Shown one piece after another: positions 1 to 10,018 of a DNA stretch of 46,112 nucleotides. Made by a program: the position numbers and the translations under genes. The DNA comes from DATDAH01 sp036525535 (GTDB lineage: Bacteria; Actinomycetota; Acidimicrobiia; Acidimicrobiales; DATDAH01), in contig DATDAH010000187.1 in the NCBI GenBank assembly GCA_036525535.1, forward strand, positions 1 through 46,112. Reading direction: 5' to 3'. Position 1 is the stretch's first letter. Every line of letters begins with the position of its first letter. The notes beneath the pieces are model-generated. The model searched no databases, was not told the origin of the DNA, and saw only the letters and a list, made by a program, of their open reading frames with translations.

Positions 1-101
1 AGCAGTTCCCCGGCGTCCGGGTCGTCACAGACCAGCAGGACCCCCTCACCGTGGGGCTCCCACTCGCGACGCTGCTTGTCAGTCCTGGAGCGCTTCAGCA
101 C
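1..101 (-). CDS. Partial CDS, possible response-regulator receiver domain (N-terminus only)
   Basis: A reading frame opens at a GTG (101-99) and runs off the left edge, giving about 33 residues. It overlaps the last codons of the upstream EtfD-like gene in another frame. After a basic, polar start (KRSRTDKQRREW) comes VLLVCDDPDAGELL, which resembles the first beta strand and acidic pair of a receiver domain (pattern VLVVDDDPD..ELL), although a Cys stands where the first Asp of a DDD run often sits. The overlap suggests translational coupling to the upstream gene. With so little sequence this is only a suggestion; another start, or a different alpha/beta protein, is possible. Confidence 0.35.
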   Translation of the reverse strand, partial: MLKRSRTDKQRREWEPHGEGVLLVCDDPDAGEL

Positions 102-2307
102 CCGTTCCGGCTCCGATCGGTTGGTTGGCGGTGGCTTCGCCTCGCTCGACGGCCTCGAGCACGTGCATGGCGATGTCGGCCACCTTGACCTGGTCCTCGT
201 CGACGCCTTCACCCTTTACGCCGTCATCGATCATGATGTAGCAGAAGGGGCAGGCGGTGGCGATGCGGCTGGCACCCGTGGCCAACAGCTCTTGGGAGCG
301 TTCCACGTTCACCTGCTTGCCGGTGTGCTCCTCCATCCACATGCGCGCCCCGCCAGCGCCGCAGCACATCCCCTTGGTGCCGTTGCGGGGGGCCTCGACC
401 ACCTCGACGCCACCGAGGCTGCCGATGACCTTCCGGGGCGCCAGGTACACGTCGTTGTGGCGGCCCAGGTAGCAGGAGTCGTGGTAGACGAGCCGCTCCT
501 CGAGGCGGGCCTCGCTCAGGTCCAGCTTCCCGGTCTCGATCAGGGTCTCCAGCAGCTGGCTGTGGTGCACGACGTCGTAGTGCCCGCCGAGCTGGGGGTA
601 CTCGTTGGCCAACGTGTTGAAGCAGTGGGGGCACTGGGTGATGATCTTGCGCACCCCCATCCCGTTGAGGGCCTCGACGTTCTGGGTGGCCAGCATCTGG
701 AACAGGTACTCGTTGCCCGACCGGCGGGCCGGGTCGCCGGTGCACAGCTCGGACGGGCCCAGGATGGCGAAGTCGAGGCCGGCCCGGGTCATCAGCTTGG
801 CCATGGCCTGGCTGACCTTGCGGTTCTTGTCGTCGAAGCTGCCGGCGCAGCCGACCCAGTAGAGGTACTCGTGGTCGAAGGCGTCACCGGGGTCGATGAC
901 CGGGATCTCGGCGTCGGTTCCCTCGAGGCCCTTGGCCCAGTCGGCCCGCTCGCCCTGGGACATGCCCCAGGGGTTGGAGCTGTTCTCCATCGACCGGTAG
1001 GCGTTGCCGAGCTCGGTCGGGAAGTTGGACTCCATGAGCGACAGGTAGCGCCGCATGTCCAGGATCTTGTCCAGGATCTCGATGTTCACCGGGCAGATCT
1101 CGTCACAGGCCTTGCACGAGGTGCAGGCCCAGAGCTCCTCGGGGGTGATGCGCTCGAAGAGGCTGTCGGACCCGACCGTGATCTCGGCGTCGACCCCGAT
1201 GGGGGGCGACACGACGGGTGAGCCGCTGGCGGCCATGACCTCGCCGACCTTGAGCACGATTTCGCGGGGGTCCAGCGGCTTTCCGGTGGCGTGGGCCGGG
1301 CAGACCGAGGTGCAGCGGCCGCACATGGTGCAGGCGTCGGTGTCGAGCAGCTGCTTCCAGGTCATCTCGCTGACCGTCGAGGCGCCGAAGGACTCGAGCT
1401 CGGTCTCCATGAGGTTGGGCAGGGGCTTCATGGCCCCCTTGGGCCGCTCACGGTCCCGCAGGTACATGTTCATCGGCGAGGTGAACATGTGGCGCAGCAT
1501 GGTCACCGGGAGGATGGCCAGGAAGGCCATGAAGCACAGGACGTGGAGCACCCAGACCGCCTGGTGCCACCCGGCCAGGGCGTCCATGCCGTCGACCAGG
1601 GACGACAGCGGGTAGCCCACGAAGGACCACTCCTCGTAGGCGGGCCGGCCGTTGAGGGCGATGCGGAACATCTCGGCGGCGAAGCCGGTCAGGCCGAGCA
1701 CGGCGAACAGGCCGAGGATCAGGGCGTGCTCGGGCTTGGACTTGATGCGGATCCGGTAGGGCCGGATCACGTAGCGGCGGACGACGGCCATGGCGATGCC
1801 CGCCAGGAAGACCAGCCCGGCGGCGTCGCCCACGAAGGCGTACGCCTGGTAGGTCGTGCCGTGGAGGAACTTGGCGTCGTCGGGGAGCTGGTGGTCGATC
1901 TCCAGGACCGCGGTGACCGCGGTCAGCACCAGGAACCCGACGTAGATCAACGAGTGCATGACGCCGGCGACGGGGTCCCGCAGCAGGGTCTGCATGTACA
2001 CCCCGGCCCGGAAGTCGCCCAGCCGGCGTTTGATGTTGCCGGCGTTCGTCGACCGGTCGTCGGGGGCACCCCGCTGCCAGTTGCGCACCCGGAAGGAGAA
2101 CAGCACGGCGCCGTAGACCAGCAGGGCCGGGATGACCGTGTAGAAGGTGACCTTCAGGGCGTCGGGGACGTTCCCGAACACCTCGCGGTGGATCGAGGAC
2201 TCCTCCTCGAAGCCGGTCAGGCCGGGGGCCAGCCCCGAGCCGATCGTGAAGAGGGCAATGGCGACACCGAGGCCGATGACCAGTTGCTGAGGGGTGAACC
2301 GCTTCAT
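79..2307 (-). CDS. etfD: Membrane Fe-S oxidoreductase, EtfD-like (heterodisulfide reductase/CCG family)
   Basis: 742 aa. The first ~280 residues hold about six hydrophobic segments resembling a nitrate-reductase gamma or HdrE cytochrome b subunit. Two ferredoxin-type motifs follow (CTMCGRCTSVCP and CTSCKACDEICP), then a C-terminal pair of CCG-type domains (CPHCFNT, CYLGRH, GMCCGAGGARMW, CPFCYI). This layout matches the actinobacterial family containing M. tuberculosis Rv0338c, named EtfD, which is thought to take electrons from electron-transfer flavoprotein to the quinone pool during fatty-acid oxidation. The role is inferred from the architecture; no etfAB lies in the window. The ATG at 2307 directly precedes the first membrane segment; a TAGGTT hexamer 10 nt upstream suggests a very short leader. 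All visible cluster cysteines are intact. Confidence 0.8.
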   Translation of the reverse strand: MKRFTPQQLVIGLGVAIALFTIGSGLAPGLTGFEEESSIHREVFGNVPDALKVTFYTVIPALLVYGAVLFSFRVRNWQRGAPDDRSTNAGNIKRRLGDFRAGVYMQTLLRDPVAGVMHSLIYVGFLVLTAVTAVLEIDHQLPDDAKFLHGTTYQAYAFVGDAAGLVFLAGIAMAVVRRYVIRPYRIRIKSKPEHALILGLFAVLGLTGFAAEMFRIALNGRPAYEEWSFVGYPLSSLVDGMDALAGWHQAVWVLHVLCFMAFLAILPVTMLRHMFTSPMNMYLRDRERPKGAMKPLPNLMETELESFGASTVSEMTWKQLLDTDACTMCGRCTSVCPAHATGKPLDPREIVLKVGEVMAASGSPVVSPPIGVDAEITVGSDSLFERITPEELWACTSCKACDEICPVNIEILDKILDMRRYLSLMESNFPTELGNAYRSMENSSNPWGMSQGERADWAKGLEGTDAEIPVIDPGDAFDHEYLYWVGCAGSFDDKNRKVSQAMAKLMTRAGLDFAILGPSELCTGDPARRSGNEYLFQMLATQNVEALNGMGVRKIITQCPHCFNTLANEYPQLGGHYDVVHHSQLLETLIETGKLDLSEARLEERLVYHDSCYLGRHNDVYLAPRKVIGSLGGVEVVEAPRNGTKGMCCGAGGARMWMEEHTGKQVNVERSQELLATGASRIATACPFCYIMIDDGVKGEGVDEDQVKVADIAMHVLEAVERGEATANQPIGAGTGAEALQD

Positions 2308-2452
2308 GACCCCGCTGAACCTACTCCGCGGGGGCCGGTCGGCCTCGAACCCACAATCGGGCCCGACAAGCCGTCACGGACCGTCAACATCGGCGAAACA
2401 CGCCCGCCTTAGGGTCGGCGGGGTGCTGCTGACGGCGCCCGTCGCCCACCCG

Positions 2453-2500
2453 TACGCTGCCCCCGACGAACGGGTCGACGACGACGTCTCCACGGGGGGA
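2453..2500 (+). promoter_or_regulatory. Probable -10 element and ribosome binding site of the aldehyde dehydrogenase gene
   Basis: TACGCT at 2453-2458 fits the TANNNT -10 pattern seen repeatedly in this window. A purine run GGGGGGA (2494-2500) precedes the ATG at 2504. This supports starting the gene at 2504 rather than using the upstream in-frame ATG at 2294, which would add about 70 residues unlike the family. No clear -35 is seen. Confidence 0.4.
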
Positions 2501-2503
2501 TCC

Positions 2504-3943
2504 ATGGGTGAGTACCGGCAGTTCATCGGCGGGCAGTGGACCGACGCATCCGACGGTGGGACCTGGGACCTGATCGATCCCGCCACCGAGGCCACGATCC
2601 GCACCGTGCCCTTCGGGACCGGGGCCGACGCCACCGCCGCCGTCGACGCCGCGGCAGCCGCGTTCCCGGCCTGGTCGACGGTGACGGCCTACGAGCGCGC
2701 GGCCGTGCTGCGCCGGGCCTCGGACCTGGTGCGGGAGCGTCTCGACGCCCTCGGCGAAGTCACGTCGCGGGAGAGCGGTAAGCCGGTGGTCCAGGCCAAG
2801 GGTGAGTGGGTGGCGTCGGCCGACCTGCTCGAGTGGTACGGCGAGGAGGCCAAGCGCAGCTACGGCCGCATCATCCCCAGCCGGGTCCCTGGCAAGCGGA
2901 TGTTGGTCCTCCACCAGCCCGTCGGCGTCGTGGGCACGATCACGGCCTGGAACTTCCCCGCCTACAACGTGGCCCGCTCGGTGGCGGCGGCGCTGGCCGC
3001 GGGCTGCACCGTGGTCAGCCGGCCGTCGGAGTTCACGCCCATGACCTGCATGGACCTCGCCGGCATCCTCCAGGAGGCCGGCCTGCCCGACGGGGTCTTC
3101 AACGTGGTCAACGGCGATCCCGAGCAGATGGGCCAGGCCATGCTCGACCACGAGGCCCTGCGCAAGCTGCACTTCACCGGCAGCGTCCGGGTCGGCAAGC
3201 TCCTCATGGACGGCGCCTCCAAGACCGTCACCCGGCTGTCCCTGGAGCTGGGGGGCAACGCCCCCGTGCTGATCCTGCCCGACGCCGACCTCGAGGTCGT
3301 GGCGGCCGGGGCGGTGGCGGCCAAGTACCGCAACGCCGGCCAGGTCTGTGTCTCCCCGCAGCGCTTCCTCGTCGGGGGGGAGCGTCGGGACGAGTTCGTG
3401 GAGCGGGTCGTCCCGCTGGTCGAGAAGCTCCGCCTCGGGGCGGGCACGGACCCGGACACCGACGTCGGGCCGATGATCAACGCCCGGCAGCGGGACCGGC
3501 TGGAGGGCATCGTCAGCGACGCCGCCGAGCGGGGGGCGACCGTCGCCACGGGAGGCGGTCGACCAGGTGACCGCGACAACGGCTACTTCTTCTCGCCCAC
3601 CGTCGTCACCGACATCACTCCCGAGTTCCCCGTCTACCACGAAGAGCTGTTCGGCCCCGTCATGCCGATCGTCGACTTCGGCGACCTGGACGAGGCCATT
3701 GCGCTGGCCAATGACACCGCCTACGGCCTGGCTGCCTACGTCTGGACCAACGACCTGCGCTCGGCCATGCGAGCGGCCGAGCGTCTCGAGTTCGGCATGG
3801 TCGGGGTCAACGAATGGGCGCCCAACGGCACCGAAGGCCCCTTCACCGGCTGGAAGCAGAGCGGCCTCGGCAGTGAGTCCGGGGCGGAGGGCTTCGAGGA
3901 GTACGTCGAGACCAAGCTGATCTCCCTGGGCGGCATGGGGTAG
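2504..3943 (+). CDS. NAD(P)-dependent aldehyde dehydrogenase (semialdehyde dehydrogenase-like)
   Basis: 479 aa, the usual length for the ALDH superfamily. It has the N-terminal FIGGQWTDA start, the cofactor-site motif TAWNFPAYN, the general base in LELGGN (Glu248), and the nucleophile in NAGQVCVSPQRF (Cys282). The C-terminal EELFGPVMPI and WKQSGLGSESG segments complete the fold. The GQVCVSP.RF context resembles succinate- and alpha-ketoglutarate-semialdehyde dehydrogenases, so oxidation of a short acidic semialdehyde is the best guess; the substrate cannot be fixed from sequence. The next gene starts 4 nt after its stop, so the two are probably co-transcribed. It is clearly distinct from the second aldehyde dehydrogenase near 41-42.4 kb. 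Confidence 0.85.
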   Translation: MGEYRQFIGGQWTDASDGGTWDLIDPATEATIRTVPFGTGADATAAVDAAAAAFPAWSTVTAYERAAVLRRASDLVRERLDALGEVTSRESGKPVVQAKGEWVASADLLEWYGEEAKRSYGRIIPSRVPGKRMLVLHQPVGVVGTITAWNFPAYNVARSVAAALAAGCTVVSRPSEFTPMTCMDLAGILQEAGLPDGVFNVVNGDPEQMGQAMLDHEALRKLHFTGSVRVGKLLMDGASKTVTRLSLELGGNAPVLILPDADLEVVAAGAVAAKYRNAGQVCVSPQRFLVGGERRDEFVERVVPLVEKLRLGAGTDPDTDVGPMINARQRDRLEGIVSDAAERGATVATGGGRPGDRDNGYFFSPTVVTDITPEFPVYHEELFGPVMPIVDFGDLDEAIALANDTAYGLAAYVWTNDLRSAMRAAERLEFGMVGVNEWAPNGTEGPFTGWKQSGLGSESGAEGFEEYVETKLISLGGMG

Positions 3944-3947
3944 CGCC

Positions 3948-4583
3948 ATGGACGACGGCACCCGCTCGCTCGTGGTCCGGGTCTGGCTGCCCGACCGCCC
4001 GGGGGCGCTGGGAGCGGTGGCCAGCCGGATCGGCGGCGTCGGCGGGGATGTGCACGAGATCGAGGTCGTGGACCGGGGCGCCGGCCGGGCCGTGGACGAG
4101 TTCCTGGTGACCGTGCCCGAGGAGGTGTCCGACGACCTGGTGGCCCGGGAGATCGAGGCCGTCGACGGCGTCGACGTGGAGGAGCTGCGGTCCGTCGAGT
4201 TCGTCGAGCGCGACCCTCGCATCGACGCCTTGCAGGCCGCTGTCGCCCTGAACCAGGCCGACCCCGGGCTGGAGCTGGCCGCCGAGCTGGCCAGTCGGGC
4301 GATGCTGGAGCTGCGGGCGGTGTGGGCGGCGGTGGTCGGCCCCGAGGGTGTGGAGGCCGTCGTGGGCGAGGGGCCGGAGGCGGCCTGGCTTTCGGCGTTC
4401 GGCGCCGGCGTGGCCGCGGGCGGACGGGGCGATGCCGGCGTGGCCGCGGACGAAGACGGTGTGGTGGCCTGGGCGGCGGCGGGCGAGGGACGGGTCCTGC
4501 TCACCGGTCGGAGCGGCGTGCCGTTCCGCCCCCGCGAACGACGGGTCCTCGGCCTGCTGGGCGACCTGGCCGCGACCCGCTGA
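3948..4583 (+). CDS. ACT-domain protein of unknown function
   Basis: 211 aa. Residues ~7-80 read as an ACT domain: a beta strand (LVVRVWLPDRPGALG), the conserved DRPG loop, a helix (VASRIGGVGGDV) and a second strand (HEIEVVD). ACT domains bind amino acids or other small ligands and control an attached or partner enzyme. The rest (~90-211) is Ala/Val/Glu-rich and ends in a GRSGVPFRPRERRVLGLLGDL segment that recalls the end of a GAF-like fold, which is only a weak impression. There is no catalytic domain. It sits 4 nt after the aldehyde dehydrogenase and may regulate it, but that link rests only on proximity. Confidence 0.65.
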   Translation: MDDGTRSLVVRVWLPDRPGALGAVASRIGGVGGDVHEIEVVDRGAGRAVDEFLVTVPEEVSDDLVAREIEAVDGVDVEELRSVEFVERDPRIDALQAAVALNQADPGLELAAELASRAMLELRAVWAAVVGPEGVEAVVGEGPEAAWLSAFGAGVAAGGRGDAGVAADEDGVVAWAAAGEGRVLLTGRSGVPFRPRERRVLGLLGDLAATR

Positions 4584-4654
4584 CCGCGGAGGTTCATCCA
4601 CCGTTCACCCGGATGCTGCTTGCTCGAGCGCAGTATCCGCTACCTTTGGTAAGC

Positions 4655-5215
4655 ATGATGGCGGTGTCGGGCACCCACGTGCCGCCCACCGAGGCGGCCG
4701 ATCCCTCACCGGTTCACCGCGCCTTCGGGTTCTCCGACATCTGCGGCTTCACCGCCTACCTCGAGCGGGAAGGGCCCCTCGCCGCCGTCCGGCTGGTGTC
4801 GGCGTTCCGCAGCTCGGCCCGCGAGATCGCCGCTCGCCGGGGCGTGCGCGTGGCCAAGTGGCTGGGTGACGGGGTCATGTTCGTCTCGGTCGAAGCCGGG
4901 CCGCAGCTGGCCACCTCCGTCGAGTTGACCAACCGCATGGCCACCACCGGGCTCCACCTCCGTTCCGGCGTGGCCACGGGCTCGTGCCTGCTCATGGAGG
5001 CCGACGACTACATCGGCCACTCGGTCAACCTGGCGGCCCGCCTCTGTGACCTGGCCGGCCCCGGTGAGGTCCTGGCCGACGAGAACACGGCGACCCTCGC
5101 CCCCGACTGGGTCGAGGTCGGCCCACCCCGCCGCAAGCGCCTGCCCGGCGTCGGCAAGGTCGAGGGCATCTGCAGCCTCCGCCTCGACGCCGACCTCCCG
5201 CTCCTGACCGCCTGA
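4655..5215 (+). CDS. Class III adenylyl cyclase catalytic-domain protein
   Basis: 186 aa containing essentially only a cyclase homology domain, which would convert ATP to cAMP. The two metal-binding aspartates are present (FSDICGFT and WLGDGVMF). The adenine-specifying Lys is in AKWLGDG and its Asp partner in DDYIGHSVN. The transition-state Asn and Arg are in VNLAARL. The full catalytic set favours adenylyl over guanylyl cyclase activity. The start is uncertain: ATGs lie at 4655 and 4658, and another in frame at 4613. I chose 4655 because TACCTT (4641-4646) ends 8 nt upstream, fitting the leaderless pattern seen elsewhere, and no ribosome binding site is visible. There is no membrane segment or sensor domain, so it is probably cytosolic. 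Confidence 0.75.
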   Translation: MMAVSGTHVPPTEAADPSPVHRAFGFSDICGFTAYLEREGPLAAVRLVSAFRSSAREIAARRGVRVAKWLGDGVMFVSVEAGPQLATSVELTNRMATTGLHLRSGVATGSCLLMEADDYIGHSVNLAARLCDLAGPGEVLADENTATLAPDWVEVGPPRRKRLPGVGKVEGICSLRLDADLPLLTA

Positions 5216-5244
5216 GACCCGTCCGCCGCCTCGGCCTGACGTGA

Positions 5245-5250
5245 CAGGCT
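5245..5250 (+). promoter_or_regulatory. Probable -10 element for a leaderless transcript (DUF3303 gene)
   Basis: CAGGCT lies exactly 6 nt before the GTG at 5257, and no Shine-Dalgarno sequence is present. The spacing matches the other leaderless starts in the window. Confidence 0.35.
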
Positions 5251-5256
5251 CCCGGG

Positions 5257-5526
5257 GTGCTGTACATGGTGGTGGAGCGGTACCTGCGGGGCCCGGGCCC
5301 GGTCTATTCACGGGTCGAGGCGAAGGGGCGGATGCTCCCCGACGGGCTGCGTCACGTCGACAGCTGGGTCGTCGATGACGTCCCCATGGACCGGTGCTTC
5401 CAGCTGATGGAGACCGACGTCCCGTCCCTCCTCGAGGAGTGGATGGCCCTCTGGTCCGACCTCACCGAGTTCGAGGTCTATCCGGTGCTGAGCTCCGCCG
5501 AAGCCGCCCTGCGCGCCCTGGACTGA
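5257..5526 (+). CDS. DUF3303-like small protein
   Basis: 89 aa. It has a ferredoxin-like alpha/beta pattern: a first strand MLYMVVERY, a charged middle, then CFQLMETDVPSLLEEWMALWSDLTEF and a final strand FEVYPVLSS. This pattern (a strand, the CFQLMET stretch, a W-containing helix and a closing beta strand) matches DUF3303, whose function is unknown. Small dimeric alpha-beta-barrel proteins have similar shapes, but no ligand residues can be named. Its end faces gpmA; only 10 nt separate the stop codons, and a weak GACTG/CAGTC hairpin (5521-5538) covers both ends. Confidence 0.65.
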   Translation: MLYMVVERYLRGPGPVYSRVEAKGRMLPDGLRHVDSWVVDDVPMDRCFQLMETDVPSLLEEWMALWSDLTEFEVYPVLSSAEAALRALD

Positions 5527-5536
5527 CCCACGGCAG

Positions 5537-6310
5537 TCAGCCGGCTTGCTTGGCCACGGCGTCGGCGGCGGCCCTCGCCGCCTCCGCGCCGCCGAGGTAG
5601 CGGTCCTCCAGCGGCAGGTCACCGACGGGATGGAGGTCGGCGTCCAGCTCGTAGACCAGCGGGACGCCGGTCGGGATGTTGACCTCGGTGATGGCGTCGT
5701 CGGCGATGCCGTCGAGGTGCTTGACCAGGGCACGCAGCGAGTTGCCGTGGGCGGCCAGCAACACGACGCGACCGGCCCGGAGGTCGGGCACGACGGCGTC
5801 GTACCAATAGGGCAGCATCCGCACGACGACGTCCTCGAGGCACTCCGAGGCCGGGATCAGCTCGGGGGCCAGGTCGGCGTAGCGGGGGTCGAAGCGGGCA
5901 TGGCGCTCGTCGTCCCGGTCGAGCGGGGGCGGGGGCGTGTCGTAGGAGCGACGCCAGACCTTCACCTTCTCGGCGCCGTGCTCCTCGGCGACCTGCTTCT
6001 TGTCCTTGCCCTGCAGGTCGCCGTAGTGGCGCTCGTTCAGGCGCCAGTGGCGACGGACGGGGAGCCAGTCCCGGCCGAGGGCGTCCAGGGCCAACTGGCC
6101 GGTGTGGATGGCCCGGCGCTGCAGGGAGGTGTGGACCACGTCGGGCAGGATCCCGGCCTCGGCCAGCTGCTCCCCACCCCGCCGGGCCTCGGCCCGGCCC
6201 AGCTCGGTCAGGTCGGCGTCGTACCACCCGGTGAACAGGTTGGCCTCGTTCCACGTGCTCTGGCCGTGGCGCAGAAGAATCAGTCGGGAAGTTGATAACG
6301 AAGGACTCAA
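5537..6310 (-). CDS. gpmA: 2,3-bisphosphoglycerate-dependent phosphoglycerate mutase
   Basis: About 257 aa. This glycolytic enzyme interconverts 3- and 2-phosphoglycerate through a phosphohistidine. Visible family motifs are the catalytic LILLRHGQSTWN near the N-terminus, NLFTGWYD, the Arg/Glu stretch WRLNERHYGDLQGKDK, and the second catalytic His in LLAAHGNSLRAL. The start is unclear: no ATG or GTG lies near the first conserved residues. A TTG at 6310 gives a length close to the family norm (~250), but it has no ribosome binding site and falls inside the HspR operator of the divergent dnaK operon. A CTG at 6283 is a weaker alternative. HspR binding could therefore affect this gene too, which is an inference from geometry. 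Confidence 0.88.
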   Translation of the reverse strand: MSPSLSTSRLILLRHGQSTWNEANLFTGWYDADLTELGRAEARRGGEQLAEAGILPDVVHTSLQRRAIHTGQLALDALGRDWLPVRRHWRLNERHYGDLQGKDKKQVAEEHGAEKVKVWRRSYDTPPPPLDRDDERHARFDPRYADLAPELIPASECLEDVVVRMLPYWYDAVVPDLRAGRVVLLAAHGNSLRALVKHLDGIADDAITEVNIPTGVPLVYELDADLHPVGDLPLEDRYLGGAEAARAAADAVAKQAG

Positions 6311-6325
6311 GTTTCTATACTCAGC
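6291..6325 (+). promoter_or_regulatory. dnaK promoter with overlapping HspR (HAIR) operator, three half-sites
   Basis: The promoter reads TTGATA (-35, 6292-6297), an 18-bp spacer, and TATACT (-10, 6316-6321). Three HAIR-like heptamers lie on it at an exact 14-bp spacing: GTTGATA (6291-6297), ACTCAAG (6305-6311) and ACTCAGC (6319-6325). The first two form a HAIR (consensus CTTGAGT-N7-ACTCAAG, imperfect left half); the third repeats the right half directly. They cover the -35, spacer and -10, as expected for a repressor that blocks polymerase. The cognate regulator, HspR, is the last gene of the operon. Confidence 0.75.
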
Positions 6326-6379
6326 AGTCGACAATCGGTCGCGAACCCCAGAAACCCAGCAATCCAGGAGCGTACCCCC

Positions 6380-8229
<1,850 letters not shown>

Positions 8230-8233
<4 letters not shown>

Positions 8234-8880
8234 CCAAGGCCGACTCGCCGGACCCGGGTCGGGTCGTGGACGCCCGCCCGAGCGCGCCCAAGGGCAAGCG
8301 CAAGGGCGCGGCCGACCCGGTCGACGAGGCCGAGGCGGTCGACGGAGCCGAGCCCGATGACGACGAGGTCGTCGAGGCCGAACCCGAGGCGTCCGCCGAC
8401 GAGGCCGAGGACGTCGAGGACGAGGTCGAAGAAGCGGCCGAGGTCCTCGAGGCCGACCTCTTCGCGGTCCTCGCCACCGAGTTGGCCGCCGAGCGCGACG
8501 ATTACCTGGACCAGTTGCGACGGCTCCAGGCCGACTTCGAGAACTACCGCAAGCGGGTGCTCAAGCAGCAGGAGGAGACCGCCGAGCGGGCCACCGAAGG
8601 CCTGGTCGCCGACCTCCTACCCGTGCTCGACGCCTGTGACGCCGCCGCCCAGCACGGTGACGACTCCGCCGGTCCCATTGCGAAGGCCCTGGTCGAGGTC
8701 CTCGAGAAGCAGGGCCTGGTGAGGCTGGCCCCCGAGGGCGAAGCCTTCGACCCCAACCACCACGAGGCCGTGGCCCATGAGCCGGGCGAGGGAGAGTCGG
8801 TCGTCACCGAGGTCCTGCGCCCCGGGTACGTCTGGAAGGGCCGCGTCCTGCGGCCCGCCATGGTGCGAGTGCGGGGGTAG
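8230..8880 (+). CDS. grpE: Nucleotide exchange factor GrpE
   Basis: 216 aa. GrpE drives ADP release from DnaK. The first ~75 residues are a charged, low-complexity tail rich in Glu, Asp and Ala. A long helix follows with the family motif RLQADFENYRKRVLKQQEE, and then the C-terminal beta domain with FDPNHHEAV and the closing VLRPGYVWKGRVLRPAMVRV. The ATG overlaps the dnaK stop by 4 nt. The length is typical for actinobacterial GrpE, which often has a long acidic N-terminus. The segment encoded by 8349-8381 duplicates part of the DnaK tail. Confidence 0.96.
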
Positions 8881-8883
8881 CCC

Positions 8884-10017
8884 GTGGACGCCCAGCGGGA
8901 GTGGTTCGAGAAGGACTACTACGCGGTCCTGGGCGTGGGCGCGGACGCCAGCCAGAAGGAGCTCACCAAGGCGTACCGCAGGCTGGCCCGCGAGAACCAC
9001 CCGGACACCAACAAGGGTGACGCCGCGGCCGAGGAGCGCTTCAAGGAGATCTCCGCGGCCTACGACGTCGTCGGCGACACCGACAAGCGGGCCAAGTACG
9101 ACGAAGTCAGGCGCCTCGGCGCGGTCGGGGGCGGCTTCGGTCCCGGCGGTGCCGGCGGCCCCGGTGGCTTCGGGGGCGGCTTCGGCGCGGGCGCCGAAGG
9201 CGTCGACCTGGGTGACCTGCTGGGCAACCTGTTCGGGGGTCGGGGCCGCCGCAACCAGGGCCGTTCCGCCGGGCCAGAGCGCGGCGTCAACCTGGAGACC
9301 GAACTGCACCTGGCCTTCGAGGACGCGCTGGCGGGGGTCACCACCTCGGTGCACCTGGTCAGCGACGCCGTGTGCTCCACCTGTCACGGCAGTGGTGCGG
9401 AGCCGGGCAGCGACGTGGTCGTCTGCCCCCAGTGCGCCGGCCGGGGCGTCATCGACGAGAACCAAGGCCTGTTCTCCTTCAGCCAACCGTGCCCGCGCTG
9501 CGCCGGCCAGGGCATGGTCGTCAGCGACCCGTGCCACACCTGCGCCGGGTCGGGCATCGAGCGCCGGCCCCGCACCGTCAAGGTCAAGATCCCCGCCGGT
9601 GTCACCGACGGTCAGCGGATCAAGGTCAAGGGTCGCGGCGGCCCCGGCCGCAACGGCGGCCCACCCGGCGACCTGTACGTGGTCGTGCACGTCGGGCGGC
9701 ACTCGCTGTTCGGCCGCAAAGGCCGCAACCTCACGCTGAGCGTGCCCATCACCTTCACCGAGGCGGCCCTCGGGGCTGACATCAAGGTCCCGACACTGGC
9801 GGGGGAGCCCGTCACCATCCGCATCCCGGCCGGCACGACCAGCGGGCGCACGTTCAAGGTGAAGGGCAAGGGGGCGGTGACCGACGCGGGCAAGGGCGAT
9901 CTCCTCGTCACCGTCGAGGTCGCCGTACCGCAGAAGCTGTCGGCCGACGAGCGCACGGCGGTCGAAGCACTGGCGGAGGCGACCACCGAGTCGCCCCGAG
10001 CGCATCTGGGGGTGTGA
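8884..10017 (+). CDS. dnaJ: Chaperone protein DnaJ (Hsp40)
   Basis: 377 aa from a GTG 3 nt after the grpE stop. The J domain has the essential HPD at residues 39-41 (ARENHPDTN) and stimulates the DnaK ATPase. A Gly/Phe-rich linker (~78-118) leads to four CxxCxGxG zinc repeats (CSTCHGSG, CPQCAGRG, CPRCAGQG, CHTCAGSG; ~163-220) and a C-terminal substrate-binding region with KVKIPAGVTDGQRI. The intact zinc centre and G/F region make it a full type I DnaJ. It lies between grpE and hspR, the order of the actinobacterial dnaK operon. Confidence 0.97.
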   Translation: MDAQREWFEKDYYAVLGVGADASQKELTKAYRRLARENHPDTNKGDAAAEERFKEISAAYDVVGDTDKRAKYDEVRRLGAVGGGFGPGGAGGPGGFGGGFGAGAEGVDLGDLLGNLFGGRGRRNQGRSAGPERGVNLETELHLAFEDALAGVTTSVHLVSDAVCSTCHGSGAEPGSDVVVCPQCAGRGVIDENQGLFSFSQPCPRCAGQGMVVSDPCHTCAGSGIERRPRTVKVKIPAGVTDGQRIKVKGRGGPGRNGGPPGDLYVVVHVGRHSLFGRKGRNLTLSVPITFTEAALGADIKVPTLAGEPVTIRIPAGTTSGRTFKVKGKGAVTDAGKGDLLVTVEVAVPQKLSADERTAVEALAEATTESPRAHLGV

Positions 10018-10018
10018 C

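Noticed and set aside
2338..2367. Hairpin and GTTCGA-like sequence (GTCGG/CCGAC arms) between etfD and the aldehyde dehydrogenase
   Set aside because: Considered as a tRNA end or terminator; the fold is incomplete and the site lies upstream of two divergent genes, so neither reading is supported.
2294..2503. N-terminal extension of the aldehyde dehydrogenase from the ATG at 2294
   Set aside because: It would add 70 residues unlike the family and overlap the etfD start; the ATG at 2504 has a ribosome binding site and the expected N-terminus.
2384..4597. 737-codon minus-strand frame opposite the aldehyde dehydrogenase and ACT gene
   Set aside because: Arg/Pro/Ser-rich, then Gly/His-rich low-complexity antisense sequence with no recognisable domain.
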